From positions 1 to 54,091 of the forward strand of contig CASFCG010000001.1 of the NCBI GenBank assembly GCA_949293295.1: 54,091 bases of DNA, in the 5' to 3' direction. Below the pieces are notes generated by a model. That model was not told the origin of the DNA, searched no databases, and saw only the letters and a list, made by a program, of their open reading frames with translations. A program made the position numbers and the translations under genes. This stretch comes from an uncultured Cetobacterium sp. Its GTDB lineage: Bacteria; Fusobacteriota; Fusobacteriia; Fusobacteriales; Fusobacteriaceae. Position 1 is the first letter of the stretch; the number at the start of each line of letters is the position of its first letter. Shown here in pieces: positions 43,474 to 51,375 of the stretch.

Positions 43474-44384
43474 TATATACTTTAACTTTAAACCCTGCTT
43501 TAGATTATTTTATCTCTTTTGAAAAATTTCAAGAAGGGGAGTTAAATACTCCTACGGATAGTTACAAATTAGCCGGAGGAAAAGGAATAAACATATCTAA
43601 AGTATTGAAAAATTTTTCTACAGAGTCAACAGCTTTAGGCTTTGTAGGTGGATTTACTGGAGATTTTATAAAGAACTCTTTAATCTCGGATAATATTAAT
43701 GAAAATTTTGTAGAGATTGAAGAGGACAGTAGGATTAATTTGAAAATAAATAACAATGGAATTGAAACAGAGGTTTCTGGAAACTCACCAAAAATATCTG
43801 AAGAAAAAGTGAAAGAACTTTTAAATTATTTAAAAGATAATTTGAAAGAGGGGGATATTTTAGCACTTTCTGGAAGTGTTCCGGATTCAATTTCCGATGA
43901 TATCTATTCTCAAATTATAAAAAATCTATCTAAAGATGTTAAGATAGTTTTAGATAGTAGAGGAATACCTTTTAAGAAAGCTATTTCAGAAGGAGTTTTT
44001 CTAGTAAAACCAAATCAAAATGAGCTGACTGAGTTTTTTAATGAGAGATTTTCTACAGATATTGAATTGATAGAGGCTGGAAAGAAGTTACAGAGTTTAG
44101 GAGCAGAAAATGTAATAATATCTTTAGGAAAAAATGGTTCTATCTTGATAACAAAAAATGGTGTGTTTAGAGCTAATGCTCCGAAAGGAGAGTTAATAAG
44201 TTCTAATGGGGCAGGAGATTCAATGTTAGCTGGTTTTATATATGGATTGAGCAAACAATTACCTTTAGAAGAGTGTTATAAAATAGCAGTAGCTGCAGGA
44301 AGTGGAACAGCTTTTTCAAAAGGATTAACGAGTTTTGAGATGATGAATAAACTTTTAAGAGAGATTAATATTTTAGAGATATAG
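43470..44384 (+). CDS. fruK: 1-phosphofructokinase
   Basis: PfkB-family sugar kinase that converts fructose-1-phosphate to fructose-1,6-bisphosphate. The 304-residue protein has the early AGGKGINISKVL substrate block and the C-terminal SSNGAGDSMLAGF motif with the catalytic aspartate and anion hole. Located between the regulator and the fructose PTS permease, overlapping fruR by ATGA, so fructose-1-phosphate is the evident substrate rather than tagatose-6-phosphate. Confidence 0.95.
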   Translation: MIYTLTLNPALDYFISFEKFQEGELNTPTDSYKLAGGKGINISKVLKNFSTESTALGFVGGFTGDFIKNSLISDNINENFVEIEEDSRINLKINNNGIETEVSGNSPKISEEKVKELLNYLKDNLKEGDILALSGSVPDSISDDIYSQIIKNLSKDVKIVLDSRGIPFKKAISEGVFLVKPNQNELTEFFNERFSTDIELIEAGKKLQSLGAENVIISLGKNGSILITKNGVFRANAPKGELISSNGAGDSMLAGFIYGLSKQLPLEECYKIAVAAGSGTAFSKGLTSFEMMNKLLREINILEI

Positions 44385-44394
44385 GAGGGATTTT

Positions 44395-46254
44395 ATGTTA
44401 AAGAATATGCTAACTGAAAGTTGTATAACTTTAAATCTACTATCAACAACTAAAAATGATGTAATAGATGAGTTGATAGAACTATTGTATTCAAATGGAA
44501 AAATATCGGATAAAGAGGAGTTTAAAAGGGTTATTTTAAGAAGAGAAGCACAGAGTTCAACAGGGTTAGAAGAGGGGATTGCAATTCCTCATGGAAAATC
44601 AAAAGTCGTGAATGAACCCTCAATAGCTTTTGGATTATCGAAAAATGGGATTGACTATCAATCTTTAGATGGTGAACCATCAAAACTATTTTTTATGATT
44701 GCGGTTCCAGAGAACGCAAATGATGCACATATCGAGACACTTTCACAGTTGACAACACTTTTATTAGATGATGATATTAGGGAGAAACTTCTGAATGTAA
44801 AATCTCCTAATGAGGTTCTTGAAACTCTTTTGAAAGAGGAAAAAAATGAAGAAAAAGAACAAAAGAGTGAAGTTAAAGATAATTATGATGTTTTAGCAGT
44901 AACAGCTTGTCCAACTGGAATAGCTCATACATATATGGCAGCGGAAGCTTTGATGAAGAAAGCGAAAGAGTTAGGCGTTTCAATAAAGGTAGAAACAAAT
45001 GGTTCCACTGGGATAAAAAATAGATTGACAGAAGAGGAGATTAGAAAAGCTAAAGGAATTATTGTAGCTGCTGATAAAAATGTCGAAATGGCTAGATTTA
45101 ATGGAAAGAATGTTGAGATTACAGGTGTTAAAGATGGGATAAAAAGACCAGAAGAGTTGATTTTGAATGCTTTAAATAAAAAATCTCCTATCTATACATC
45201 AAACGAGAATGGAGGAAGTTCAAACTCTACGACAAAAGGAAAAAACAGAATTTATAAGCATCTTATGAGTGGTGTATCAAATATGTTACCATTTGTTGTA
45301 GGTGGAGGAATATTGATAGCTATCTCATTCATGTTTGGGATAAATTCAGCTAATATAAACGACCCTAGTTATAATCCAATAGCTAAACTTTTAAACGATA
45401 TAGGAGGAAAAAATGCTTTTTCTCTTATGATACCGGTATTGGCTGGATTTATAGGTATGAGTATTGCAGATAGACCAGGATTTGCCCCAGCTATGGTAGG
45501 TGGATTGATTGCTGCCAATAATAATGGTGGATTTTTAGGTGGATTGATTGCGGGATTCTTAGGCGGATATGTAGTAGAGTTGTTAAAAAAGGGTTTAGCT
45601 CCTTTACCAGAAAAATTAGATGGATTGAAACCAGTTTTATTTTATCCACTTTTAGGAATATTTATAACTGGTGCTTTGATGTATACAATTATAATTTCAC
45701 CAGTATCAGCTATAAATCAAGGATTGATAGGATATTTAAGTAGATTAGGAACTACCAACATGGTTTTAATAGGAGCGTTGTTAGCTGGAATGATGGCAGT
45801 TGATATGGGAGGACCTATTAATAAAGCGGCTTTTACTTTTGGGATAGCGATGATCACGGCAGGAAACTACTATCCACATGCAGCAGTAATGGCTGGAGGA
45901 ATGGTTCCTCCATTGGGAATTGCAATAGCTACTACGTTATTTAAAAATTATTTTACTGAGGATGAACAAAAAGCTGGGGTAATAAATTATGTTATGGGAG
46001 CATCATTTATTACAGAGGGAGCAATTCCATTTGCTGCAGCTGACCCAATGAGAATTATTCCAAGTTGTGTTGTAGGAGCAGCTATAGCTGGAGGATTATC
46101 TATGATATTTAAATGTCAATTACCAGCGCCACATGGTGGAATTTTCGTTCTTCCTGTTGTAACTAATCCTATGATGTATTTAATAGCAATTCTTGTAGGA
46201 AGTTTTGTTACAGCTTTTATGATTGGATTATTAAAAAAATCTAAAACAAACTAG
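44395..46254 (+). CDS. fruA: Fructose PTS enzyme IIABC
   Basis: Membrane transporter that imports fructose and phosphorylates it at C1. Domain order is A-B-C in 619 residues. EIIA has its phosphorylated H66 in GIAIPHGKSK. A charged linker (145-163) follows, then EIIB with C172 in TACPTGIAHTYM. EIIC has about eight to ten membrane helices, beginning near HLMSGVSNMLPFVVGGG and including the substrate-site region ITEGAIPFAA. Preceded by GGAGGG, 10 bp after fruK, and followed by a strong terminator. A decayed partial copy of its EIIB region lies at 47542-47724. Confidence 0.96.
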   Translation: MLKNMLTESCITLNLLSTTKNDVIDELIELLYSNGKISDKEEFKRVILRREAQSSTGLEEGIAIPHGKSKVVNEPSIAFGLSKNGIDYQSLDGEPSKLFFMIAVPENANDAHIETLSQLTTLLLDDDIREKLLNVKSPNEVLETLLKEEKNEEKEQKSEVKDNYDVLAVTACPTGIAHTYMAAEALMKKAKELGVSIKVETNGSTGIKNRLTEEEIRKAKGIIVAADKNVEMARFNGKNVEITGVKDGIKRPEELILNALNKKSPIYTSNENGGSSNSTTKGKNRIYKHLMSGVSNMLPFVVGGGILIAISFMFGINSANINDPSYNPIAKLLNDIGGKNAFSLMIPVLAGFIGMSIADRPGFAPAMVGGLIAANNNGGFLGGLIAGFLGGYVVELLKKGLAPLPEKLDGLKPVLFYPLLGIFITGALMYTIIISPVSAINQGLIGYLSRLGTTNMVLIGALLAGMMAVDMGGPINKAAFTFGIAMITAGNYYPHAAVMAGGMVPPLGIAIATTLFKNYFTEDEQKAGVINYVMGASFITEGAIPFAAADPMRIIPSCVVGAAIAGGLSMIFKCQLPAPHGGIFVLPVVTNPMMYLIAILVGSFVTAFMIGLLKKSKTN

Positions 46255-46291
46255 AATTATCATTTTAAAATTTGATTAGAGATTGGAAATA

Positions 46292-46328
46292 AAATAGGTG
46301 TCAAAAGAACTTTGACACCTATTTTTTT
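46292..46328 (+). terminator. Bidirectional terminator between fruA and the secreted-protein gene
   Basis: ATAGGTGTCAAA/TTTGACACCTAT (46294-46305/46311-46322) forms a 12-bp stem with a 5-nt loop and a T7 run (46322-46328); A-rich sequence on the left (46291-46294) gives a short U-tract for the opposite strand. It ends fruA and probably also the convergent gene at 46364. Confidence 0.88.
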
Positions 46329-46363
46329 ATATTTAATTGATAAATGAGATACTTATAAATTTA

Positions 46364-47092
46364 TTAGTCAAGTTTAACTAAAATTCTTACGTTATCCAAC
46401 GTTACGCCACCTATAAATGCTTTTTGAATATCGTTAACCATAGAAGTAACTTTTCCATCTGGTAAAAGAGTTCTAGCTTGTGAAGTGAACTCTATAACTC
46501 CTTTAGAGTTTTGAGAAACAAATATATTCTTAGGTTGTATATAGAATGTATCTCCTTGAGGGTTTTGAAGAATTCCTAGTTTTTCAGAAACTACCATCTC
46601 ATATAGTAAACCAGAATCAATAATTGCATCTAGAGTAGCTCTAGGTACTAATGATGTAGGGAAAAGCTCAATAGATTGTCCTTCTTTGTGCCATGATGTA
46701 AAAGCAGCTCCTGTATATTGGGAGTCTGTCTTTATTTGGAAGCTTACTGTATCTGTGCCTTGTAGTTCTTCAACACCAGCATTACCAGCCGCAACTCTTT
46801 TCACATATATCTTTGGATTAGCTGCAGAGAAACCACATGTTGCTTCATTTTGAGTGATTATAAAATCAGATAATACTAAGGTATCCTCTCTTGTAACACC
46901 ATCGTCATTTGAAGCATAAACAACATATTTTATTACTGGAATATCTGCAGTAACTTTTCCAGTTACAGAAATTTGTCCAACTTGTCCAGTTTGAAACACA
47001 GGTGTATTTGTTGTTGCAGTATCTCCTAAATTAACTTCTGCAGCCAAAGATAGTGTAGATAAAACCAATAATCCCAATAAAACTTTTTTCAT
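46364..47092 (-). CDS. Secreted protein of unknown function, 242 aa
   Basis: I do not recognise the family. A clear Sec signal peptide covers residues 1-18 (KK, then LLGLLVLSTLSL, then AA), leaving a mature protein of about 224 residues starting near EVNLG. The rest has no membrane helix and reads as beta-rich, with VGQISVTGKVTAD, many T/V/I alternations and a single cysteine in NEATCGF. An Ig-like or pilin-like subunit fold is possible but not shown. AGGAG lies 8 nt before the ATG. It stands alone on the minus strand, with an unusually long upstream region containing a 5'-leader hairpin and two large palindromes. Confidence 0.8.
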   Translation of the reverse strand: MKKVLLGLLVLSTLSLAAEVNLGDTATTNTPVFQTGQVGQISVTGKVTADIPVIKYVVYASNDDGVTREDTLVLSDFIITQNEATCGFSAANPKIYVKRVAAGNAGVEELQGTDTVSFQIKTDSQYTGAAFTSWHKEGQSIELFPTSLVPRATLDAIIDSGLLYEMVVSEKLGILQNPQGDTFYIQPKNIFVSQNSKGVIEFTSQARTLLPDGKVTSMVNDIQKAFIGGVTLDNVRILVKLD

Positions 47093-47128
47093 AATAAATC
47101 CTCCTAAATAAAATTAATATCTATTTAT

Positions 47129-47150
47129 AAAAAGTTTGGCTAAACTTTTT
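47129..47150 (-). other. Leader hairpin of the secreted-protein gene
   Basis: AAAAAGTTT/AAACTTTTT (47129-47137/47142-47150) forms a 9-bp stem with a 4-nt loop, 37 nt upstream of the ATG in the likely 5' leader. On the minus strand the 3' arm ends in U5, so it could act as a leader terminator/attenuator, or simply protect the mRNA 5' end. Confidence 0.4.
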
Positions 47151-47331
47151 ACAACCTTTTAGCTTTTTCGAATTTTTTATCTTCATAAAAGAATTTAAAA
47201 TATCGCTTTAACTCTTTTAATTTCCAGTTATTTTGGACATAAAAGAGTTTATTAATCGAGGTAAAAATTTACCCGTTTTTTGTTTGTATGTATTGTATAA
47301 ACATAGTAAAATAGGTGTTAAAACAAAAAAA

Positions 47332-47361
47332 CGTCTATTTGGGGTATACCCTAAATAGACG
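47332..47361. repeat. 30-nt near-perfect palindrome, copy 1
   Basis: CGTCTATTT...AAATAGACG arms with centre GGGTATACCC: 14 of 15 positions pair, the exception (41/52) being a G-T. Left flank is A7 and right flank is A-rich, so on the minus strand it is followed by U7 and would also work as an intrinsic terminator for leftward transcription. It shares 17 of 20 bases over its right part with copy 2. Regulator operator, terminator or mobile-element end are all possible. Confidence 0.7.
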
Positions 47362-47466
47362 CAAAAAATAAAAAAGAAAACAAAAATTTAACGAACTAAA
47401 CCTTTGCTTTTTATCTTAAAATTATTCTTTTTATACATAAAAATTTTTAAATTTCTCTAAATTTTT

Positions 47467-47498
47467 GTGTCTAAATAGAGTATACCCTAAATGGACAC
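47467..47498. repeat. 32-nt imperfect palindrome, copy 2
   Basis: Arms GTGTC/GACAC with centre GTATAC: 12 of 16 positions pair. Contains TATACCCTAAAT identical to copy 1, in the same orientation, with centres 136 bp apart (close to 13 helical turns). No T-run on either side, so unlike copy 1 it is not a terminator. Confidence 0.6.
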
Positions 47499-47541
47499 TA
47501 CATAAATTCTAGCAAAAAATCTAAAAAAATATTCCTAATAT

Positions 47542-47724
47542 GGAAAATACAAAAGAGAAAAAGGGATGATTATGTTATTTTAGCGGTAATAGTTTACCTA
47601 GCTGAAATATATAGCTGCGGAAGTTTTGATGAAAAAATAAAAGAGTTAAGAATCTCAATAAAAACTGAAAGATTCACTGGAATAAAAAATAGATTGATGG
47701 AAGAGGAGATAAAAAAGCTAAAGA
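47542..47724 (+). pseudogene. Decayed fragment of a fructose-type PTS EIIB (fruA remnant)
   Basis: The DNA aligns by eye to the EIIA-EIIB linker and EIIB region of fruA (about 44860-45055). Matching islands include GCGGAAGTTTTGATGAAAAA against GCGGAAGCTTTGATGAAGAA and a nearly identical stretch encoding GIKNRL, followed by EEEI-like codons. The cysteine motif ACPTGIAHTY is destroyed (a short deletion around 47605-47612), a one-base deletion after 47632 shifts the frame, and there is no start region or EIIC. It is therefore a dead duplicate on the same strand as fruA, about 1.3 kb downstream of it. The terminator of the cellobiose operon begins inside its 3' end. Confidence 0.75.
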
Positions 47725-47747
47725 TATACCTCTTTAGCTTTTTTATA
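47711..47747 (-). terminator. Bidirectional terminator of the cellobiose operon
   Basis: AAAAAAGCTAAAGA/TCTTTAGCTTTTTT (47711-47724/47731-47744) is a perfect 14-bp stem with a 6-nt loop; the A6/T6 outer pairs give a U-tract in either direction. It lies just after the GH4 gene on the minus strand. Its left arm coincides with the end of the fruA remnant. Confidence 0.85.
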
Positions 47748-47779
47748 TAATTTATATAGATTTTAATTGAAGCTTTTTA

Positions 47780-49126
47780 TTAGTATTTTTCTCTTTTAAT
47801 AGCATGATGGAATTGAGGTAAATAATCCCAGTTTTCTCTTATAATTTCATCAAACATCACTTTGACTTGGTGTCCACTATTTACTAGAGGATTCAGTGTT
47901 AGAGCATGAATTGCTTTGTTGTAGTTTCCAGTAACAGCGGCCTCTATTGTCATCTCTTCAAAAGATTTCATCAATTGTAAAATTCCTCTCGCTTCTTTAG
48001 GGAATGGCTCTTGTGCAAATGGTTTAATTCCATCTTTATATATTCTAGCTGTAACTTCTACTGCACAATTATCTGGTAGACAATCAATTACTCCATTATT
48101 TTTAGTCGAAACAACTATGATAGTTCCCTTATCGTTGTAAATTGAATTAATTAATTCACAAGCAGCGTCTGAATAGTATTGTCCTCCTCTTTGTTCTAAT
48201 TGTTTTGGCTTAACATTAAGGTCTGGGTCTTTATATAGTTCAAACAATTCTTTTTCAACTTTTTTAACTTGTTCTCCTCTAGTTCCTTTCCCTGATTTTA
48301 CATCAGCAACTTGAGCTCTATACATCTCATCAGTCATATAGTAGTATCTATGATATCCACAAGGAATCATTCCTAAGTCTAATATTTGTTCTCTAACCCA
48401 AGGTTCTCTTGTTCTGATATTAGCTGGAGTATTTTCTAAGTCATTTAAAACTCCTTCAACAGCCTCTTTAGTTTTATCAACTCCGTTAAGTAAAACTTTT
48501 CTTCCCCAGAAGAAATGATTTAATCCACCACAAATCAATTCTACTTCTTCATCTTTTGCGTTTAGAGCTTGTACTACAGATTTTCTTACACCTATAGGTA
48601 CGTTACACAGTCCAGCCACTTTTATATTAGGATAGTATTTAATAACTGATTCTGTTACCATTCCACTAGGATTTGTGAAGTTAACAAGCCAAGCATTTGG
48701 ACAAAGTTCAGTCATATCTTTACATATGTCTAATATTACAGGAATAGTTCTTAGAGCTTTTGTAAAGCCACCAGCTCCATTTGTTTCTTGTCCTATCATA
48801 CCATATCTTAGAGGGATTTTCTCATCTCTTATTCTTGCTTCTAATAGTCCAACTCTAAATTGAGTTGTAACGAAGTCAGCATCTTTAAGAGCTTCTCTTC
48901 TATTTAAAGTTAAATGTATTTTAAATTTGTCTGCCAATCCCGCTTTCTCTACCATTCTTTTAGCAAGATTTCCAACGATTTCAAGTTTTTCTTTTCCATC
49001 CTCTATATCTACTAGCCATAATTCTGTTACAGGTAATTCTGAATATCTTTTGATAAATCCCTCAATAATCTCTGGAGTGTATGATGAACCTCCACCGATA
49101 GTTACTATTTTTAGTTTGTGTGACAT
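47780..49126 (-). CDS. GH4 6-phospho-beta-glucosidase
   Basis: NAD+ and metal-dependent glycosidase that cleaves phosphorylated disaccharides delivered by the PTS. The 448-residue protein begins KIVTIGGGSSYTPE (NAD loop) and has NFTNPSGMVTE and the metal-site cysteine in GLCNVPIG; the CN(V/I)P version of this motif is typical of 6-phospho-beta-glucosidases (CelF/LicH) rather than alpha-type members. The frame is open for 17 more codons upstream, but ATG at 49126 has AAAGGAGGAG before it and matches the family start. Last gene of the celA-celB-celC operon, which supports cellobiose-like substrates. Confidence 0.92.
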   Translation of the reverse strand: MSHKLKIVTIGGGSSYTPEIIEGFIKRYSELPVTELWLVDIEDGKEKLEIVGNLAKRMVEKAGLADKFKIHLTLNRREALKDADFVTTQFRVGLLEARIRDEKIPLRYGMIGQETNGAGGFTKALRTIPVILDICKDMTELCPNAWLVNFTNPSGMVTESVIKYYPNIKVAGLCNVPIGVRKSVVQALNAKDEEVELICGGLNHFFWGRKVLLNGVDKTKEAVEGVLNDLENTPANIRTREPWVREQILDLGMIPCGYHRYYYMTDEMYRAQVADVKSGKGTRGEQVKKVEKELFELYKDPDLNVKPKQLEQRGGQYYSDAACELINSIYNDKGTIIVVSTKNNGVIDCLPDNCAVEVTARIYKDGIKPFAQEPFPKEARGILQLMKSFEEMTIEAAVTGNYNKAIHALTLNPLVNSGHQVKVMFDEIIRENWDYLPQFHHAIKREKY

Positions 49127-49154
49127 AAAATCTCCTCCTTTTATCTTTAAAAAT

Positions 49155-49469
49155 TTATTTAACTTTATATATTTCAATTAATTCAGTAATTAATTCTTTG
49201 GCTAGTATTGATGTCATCAAATGGTCTTGAGCGTGAACCATTAATAGGCACATCTCAGTTTTATTTCCATTAGCTTCATTACATATCAGTTGAGTTTGAA
49301 TATCATGAGCAGCTAAAATTCTTTTTTGAGATTCTTTTAAAAGTTGTTCAGCTTTTTCAAAGTTCCCTTTTTTAGCTTCATTTAAGGCTTCGTAAGCTAA
49401 ACTTCTACCCTCTCCAGAATTTCCAACCAGTGTCATAGCAATTGTTTCTAAATCTAGATTATTTTCCAT
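49155..49469 (-). CDS. celC: PTS lactose/cellobiose-type enzyme IIA
   Basis: Small cytoplasmic phosphocarrier (104 residues, three-helix bundle, trimeric in the family). The phosphorylated histidine is H79 in LLMVHAQDHLMT, the diagnostic block of this family. Preceded by AAGGAGGG. It passes phosphate from HPr to EIIB (celA) for uptake through celB. The GH4 gene follows 28 bp after its stop. Confidence 0.93.
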   Translation of the reverse strand: MENNLDLETIAMTLVGNSGEGRSLAYEALNEAKKGNFEKAEQLLKESQKRILAAHDIQTQLICNEANGNKTEMCLLMVHAQDHLMTSILAKELITELIEIYKVK

Positions 49470-49478
49470 ATGCCCTCC

Positions 49479-50792
49479 TTATTCCCCTTGTGTTTCTTCA
49501 CGATATTTCTGTTCATCATACATTTTAAAGAAAGGATAATATATAATAGCAGGAACAATTAATGTAATTAGTACTCCTAGTGTAGCAGATATACTACCAC
49601 TTGTTATCAAATAAGCATAGATAGGACCAGGAAGTGTCCATGGAACATCTACACCAGTTGCAATACCTATTATTCCTAGTTTTGTTGCCCAATATAATAT
49701 AGTGGTACTTACCACTGGAGCTAAAATGAAAGGTATTACAAGAATAGGATTCATAACTACAGGAGTTCCAAAAATAATAGGCTCATTTATGTTAAAGATA
49801 CCAGGACCTAAGGACATTTTTCCAATCTCTTTCAATTGTTTACTTTTAGCCATGAAAGTCATAAAAAACACTAAACTTAATGTTAATCCAGAACCACCAA
49901 GTTTTGAAGAATAATGTATAAAAGTTGAAGTAGTGATATTTGGAATCTCTTGTCCTAGTTGAAAAGCTATTCTATTTTGGTCCATCATTTGTAGCCAGAT
50001 AGGGGTCATAACAGAACCAACAATTGTAGAACCGTGAAGTCCCATACTCCAGAATAGTTGAGCGGCTAAAACTGCTAAAATAGTTCCTACAAATGAACCA
50101 CCTAGAATAGTAAGAGGCTTTCCTAATATTATTGCTATAAAATTATGAATATGTTCAAAATTAGTTAGTTCAAAACCGATTCTAATAATCAGAGTTATCA
50201 CAATAATCATCAGTGCGGGAATTAAAGCAGAAAAAGATTTACTAACTGCCGGTGGTACAGAATCAGGCATTTTAATTACAAGATTTTTATCAACAGCAAA
50301 CTTAACTAATAAAGTAGAGCATACTCCTATAATTATGGCAACAAACAATCCTTTACTTCCTACAAGTCCAACATTAATACCAGTTACTGTAACAGAGGTT
50401 TCTCCAATCTTGTGCAAGATATTAAAAGGTGTCAGCAGTAAGAAAGCAGTTAATGATATTGCTCCACATGAGATAGGGTCAACCTTTTTTCTCTCGGCAA
50501 GTCTATATGCAATTCCAATAGTGGCAACCAAAGACATAACATCATATGTTACCTGAACAGGGTATAAAACTCTTTGTTTCCAAAGCTCCCCAAATATTTT
50601 TGTCATAAACTCTGGATATCCTGGAATAGGCAGATATCCAAATATTAAGAAGAAACTCCCTACTATTAGAAGTGGCATTGTGAGAGTTAGACCATCTCTT
50701 ATTGCTTGTAGGTATGTGTTAGCAGATATTTTCATAGCTACGGGTAAAAAATATTTTTCTAGAATTTGATTTAATCTATTTATAACTGACAT
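49479..50792 (-). CDS. celB: PTS lactose/cellobiose-type enzyme IIC
   Basis: Membrane permease of the cellobiose/lichenan/chitobiose group: 437 residues with about ten helices and the conserved segments GLTLTMPLLIVGSFFLI near the start and FNINEPIIFGTPVVMNP in the substrate region. Sugar specificity within the beta-glucoside group cannot be read from sequence. ATG at 50792 follows GGGGAG. It lies 19 bp downstream of celA and is followed by celC after 9 bp. Confidence 0.93.
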   Translation of the reverse strand: MSVINRLNQILEKYFLPVAMKISANTYLQAIRDGLTLTMPLLIVGSFFLIFGYLPIPGYPEFMTKIFGELWKQRVLYPVQVTYDVMSLVATIGIAYRLAERKKVDPISCGAISLTAFLLLTPFNILHKIGETSVTVTGINVGLVGSKGLFVAIIIGVCSTLLVKFAVDKNLVIKMPDSVPPAVSKSFSALIPALMIIVITLIIRIGFELTNFEHIHNFIAIILGKPLTILGGSFVGTILAVLAAQLFWSMGLHGSTIVGSVMTPIWLQMMDQNRIAFQLGQEIPNITTSTFIHYSSKLGGSGLTLSLVFFMTFMAKSKQLKEIGKMSLGPGIFNINEPIIFGTPVVMNPILVIPFILAPVVSTTILYWATKLGIIGIATGVDVPWTLPGPIYAYLITSGSISATLGVLITLIVPAIIYYPFFKMYDEQKYREETQGE

Positions 50793-50811
50793 AAAAATCT
50801 CCCCTACTTTA

Positions 50812-51126
50812 TTAATTTATATTCAGAGCATTCAAAGCAGATTCTAAAACTTTAGCACCATTCATAGTACCATAGTCCACCATATTGATTACTTCAACCT
50901 TTTTATTATGTTCAGCTGCTATAGTATTTAGCTCAGCATGTTGAAATCTAACTTGAGGACCTAATAAAAAGATATCAAACTCATTTAATTTTTCTCTAAA
51001 TTTTTCCACAGGACAAGCCTCTATTTTAACTTTAATATTTTTTTCTTCTGCGGCTTTAAGCATTTTTGTAACTAATAAACTCGTTGACATCCCAGCTGCA
51101 CATAATAATAGAATTTTTTTCTCCAT
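50812..51126 (-). CDS. celA: PTS lactose/cellobiose-type enzyme IIB
   Basis: Cytoplasmic phosphocarrier, 104 residues. The phospho-accepting cysteine is C9 in LLLCAAGMSTSLLV, followed by the Rossmann-like fold with FLLGPQVRFQ. It receives phosphate from celC and transfers it to the incoming disaccharide at celB. First gene of the operon. The promoter upstream has an A12 tract in its spacer, and no regulator of the usual LicR/CelR type is adjacent. Confidence 0.93.
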   Translation of the reverse strand: MEKKILLLCAAGMSTSLLVTKMLKAAEEKNIKVKIEACPVEKFREKLNEFDIFLLGPQVRFQHAELNTIAAEHNKKVEVINMVDYGTMNGAKVLESALNALNIN

Positions 51127-51184
51127 TTCTATCCCTCCTAATAAAAATCATTTTCCTATGAAAACTTTTCAACTTATTTATGCT

Positions 51185-51212
51185 AATATATTACATTTTT
51201 TTTTTTTGGCAA
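51185..51212 (-). promoter_or_regulatory. Predicted promoter of celA-celB-celC-GH4 with an A12 tract in the spacer
   Basis: On the minus strand: -35 TTGCCA (51212-51207), 16-bp spacer, -10 TATATT (51190-51185); predicted start near 51178, about 50 nt before the celA ATG. The spacer is mostly a homopolymer: twelve consecutive A (51207-51196) running from the last base of the -35. Loss or gain of one base would change the spacing to 15 or 17 bp. Confidence 0.55.
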
Positions 51213-51375
51213 GTTTGTGCAAAAAATAGACTTTTTCGTTATTTGGTTAAATTTTATATGATAATTTTAAATATTTATGTTAAAATAACTAATAAAATGT
51301 TTGAAATCTTTATTACGAAAAATAAAAACTTGTAAATTTCGTTGCAACTTTGTATAAAAAAAGGAGGGGAGCAAT

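Noticed and set aside
47260-47273. GGTAAA/TTTACC palindrome upstream of the secreted-protein gene as an operator
   Set aside because: Only six bases per arm in very AT-rich DNA, with no second copy; not distinguishable from chance.
51200-51375. Iterons for the Rep-like protein
   Set aside because: The region is AT-rich with TAAAAT-type words, but no tandem repeats of about 20 bp were seen, so no plasmid origin is claimed.
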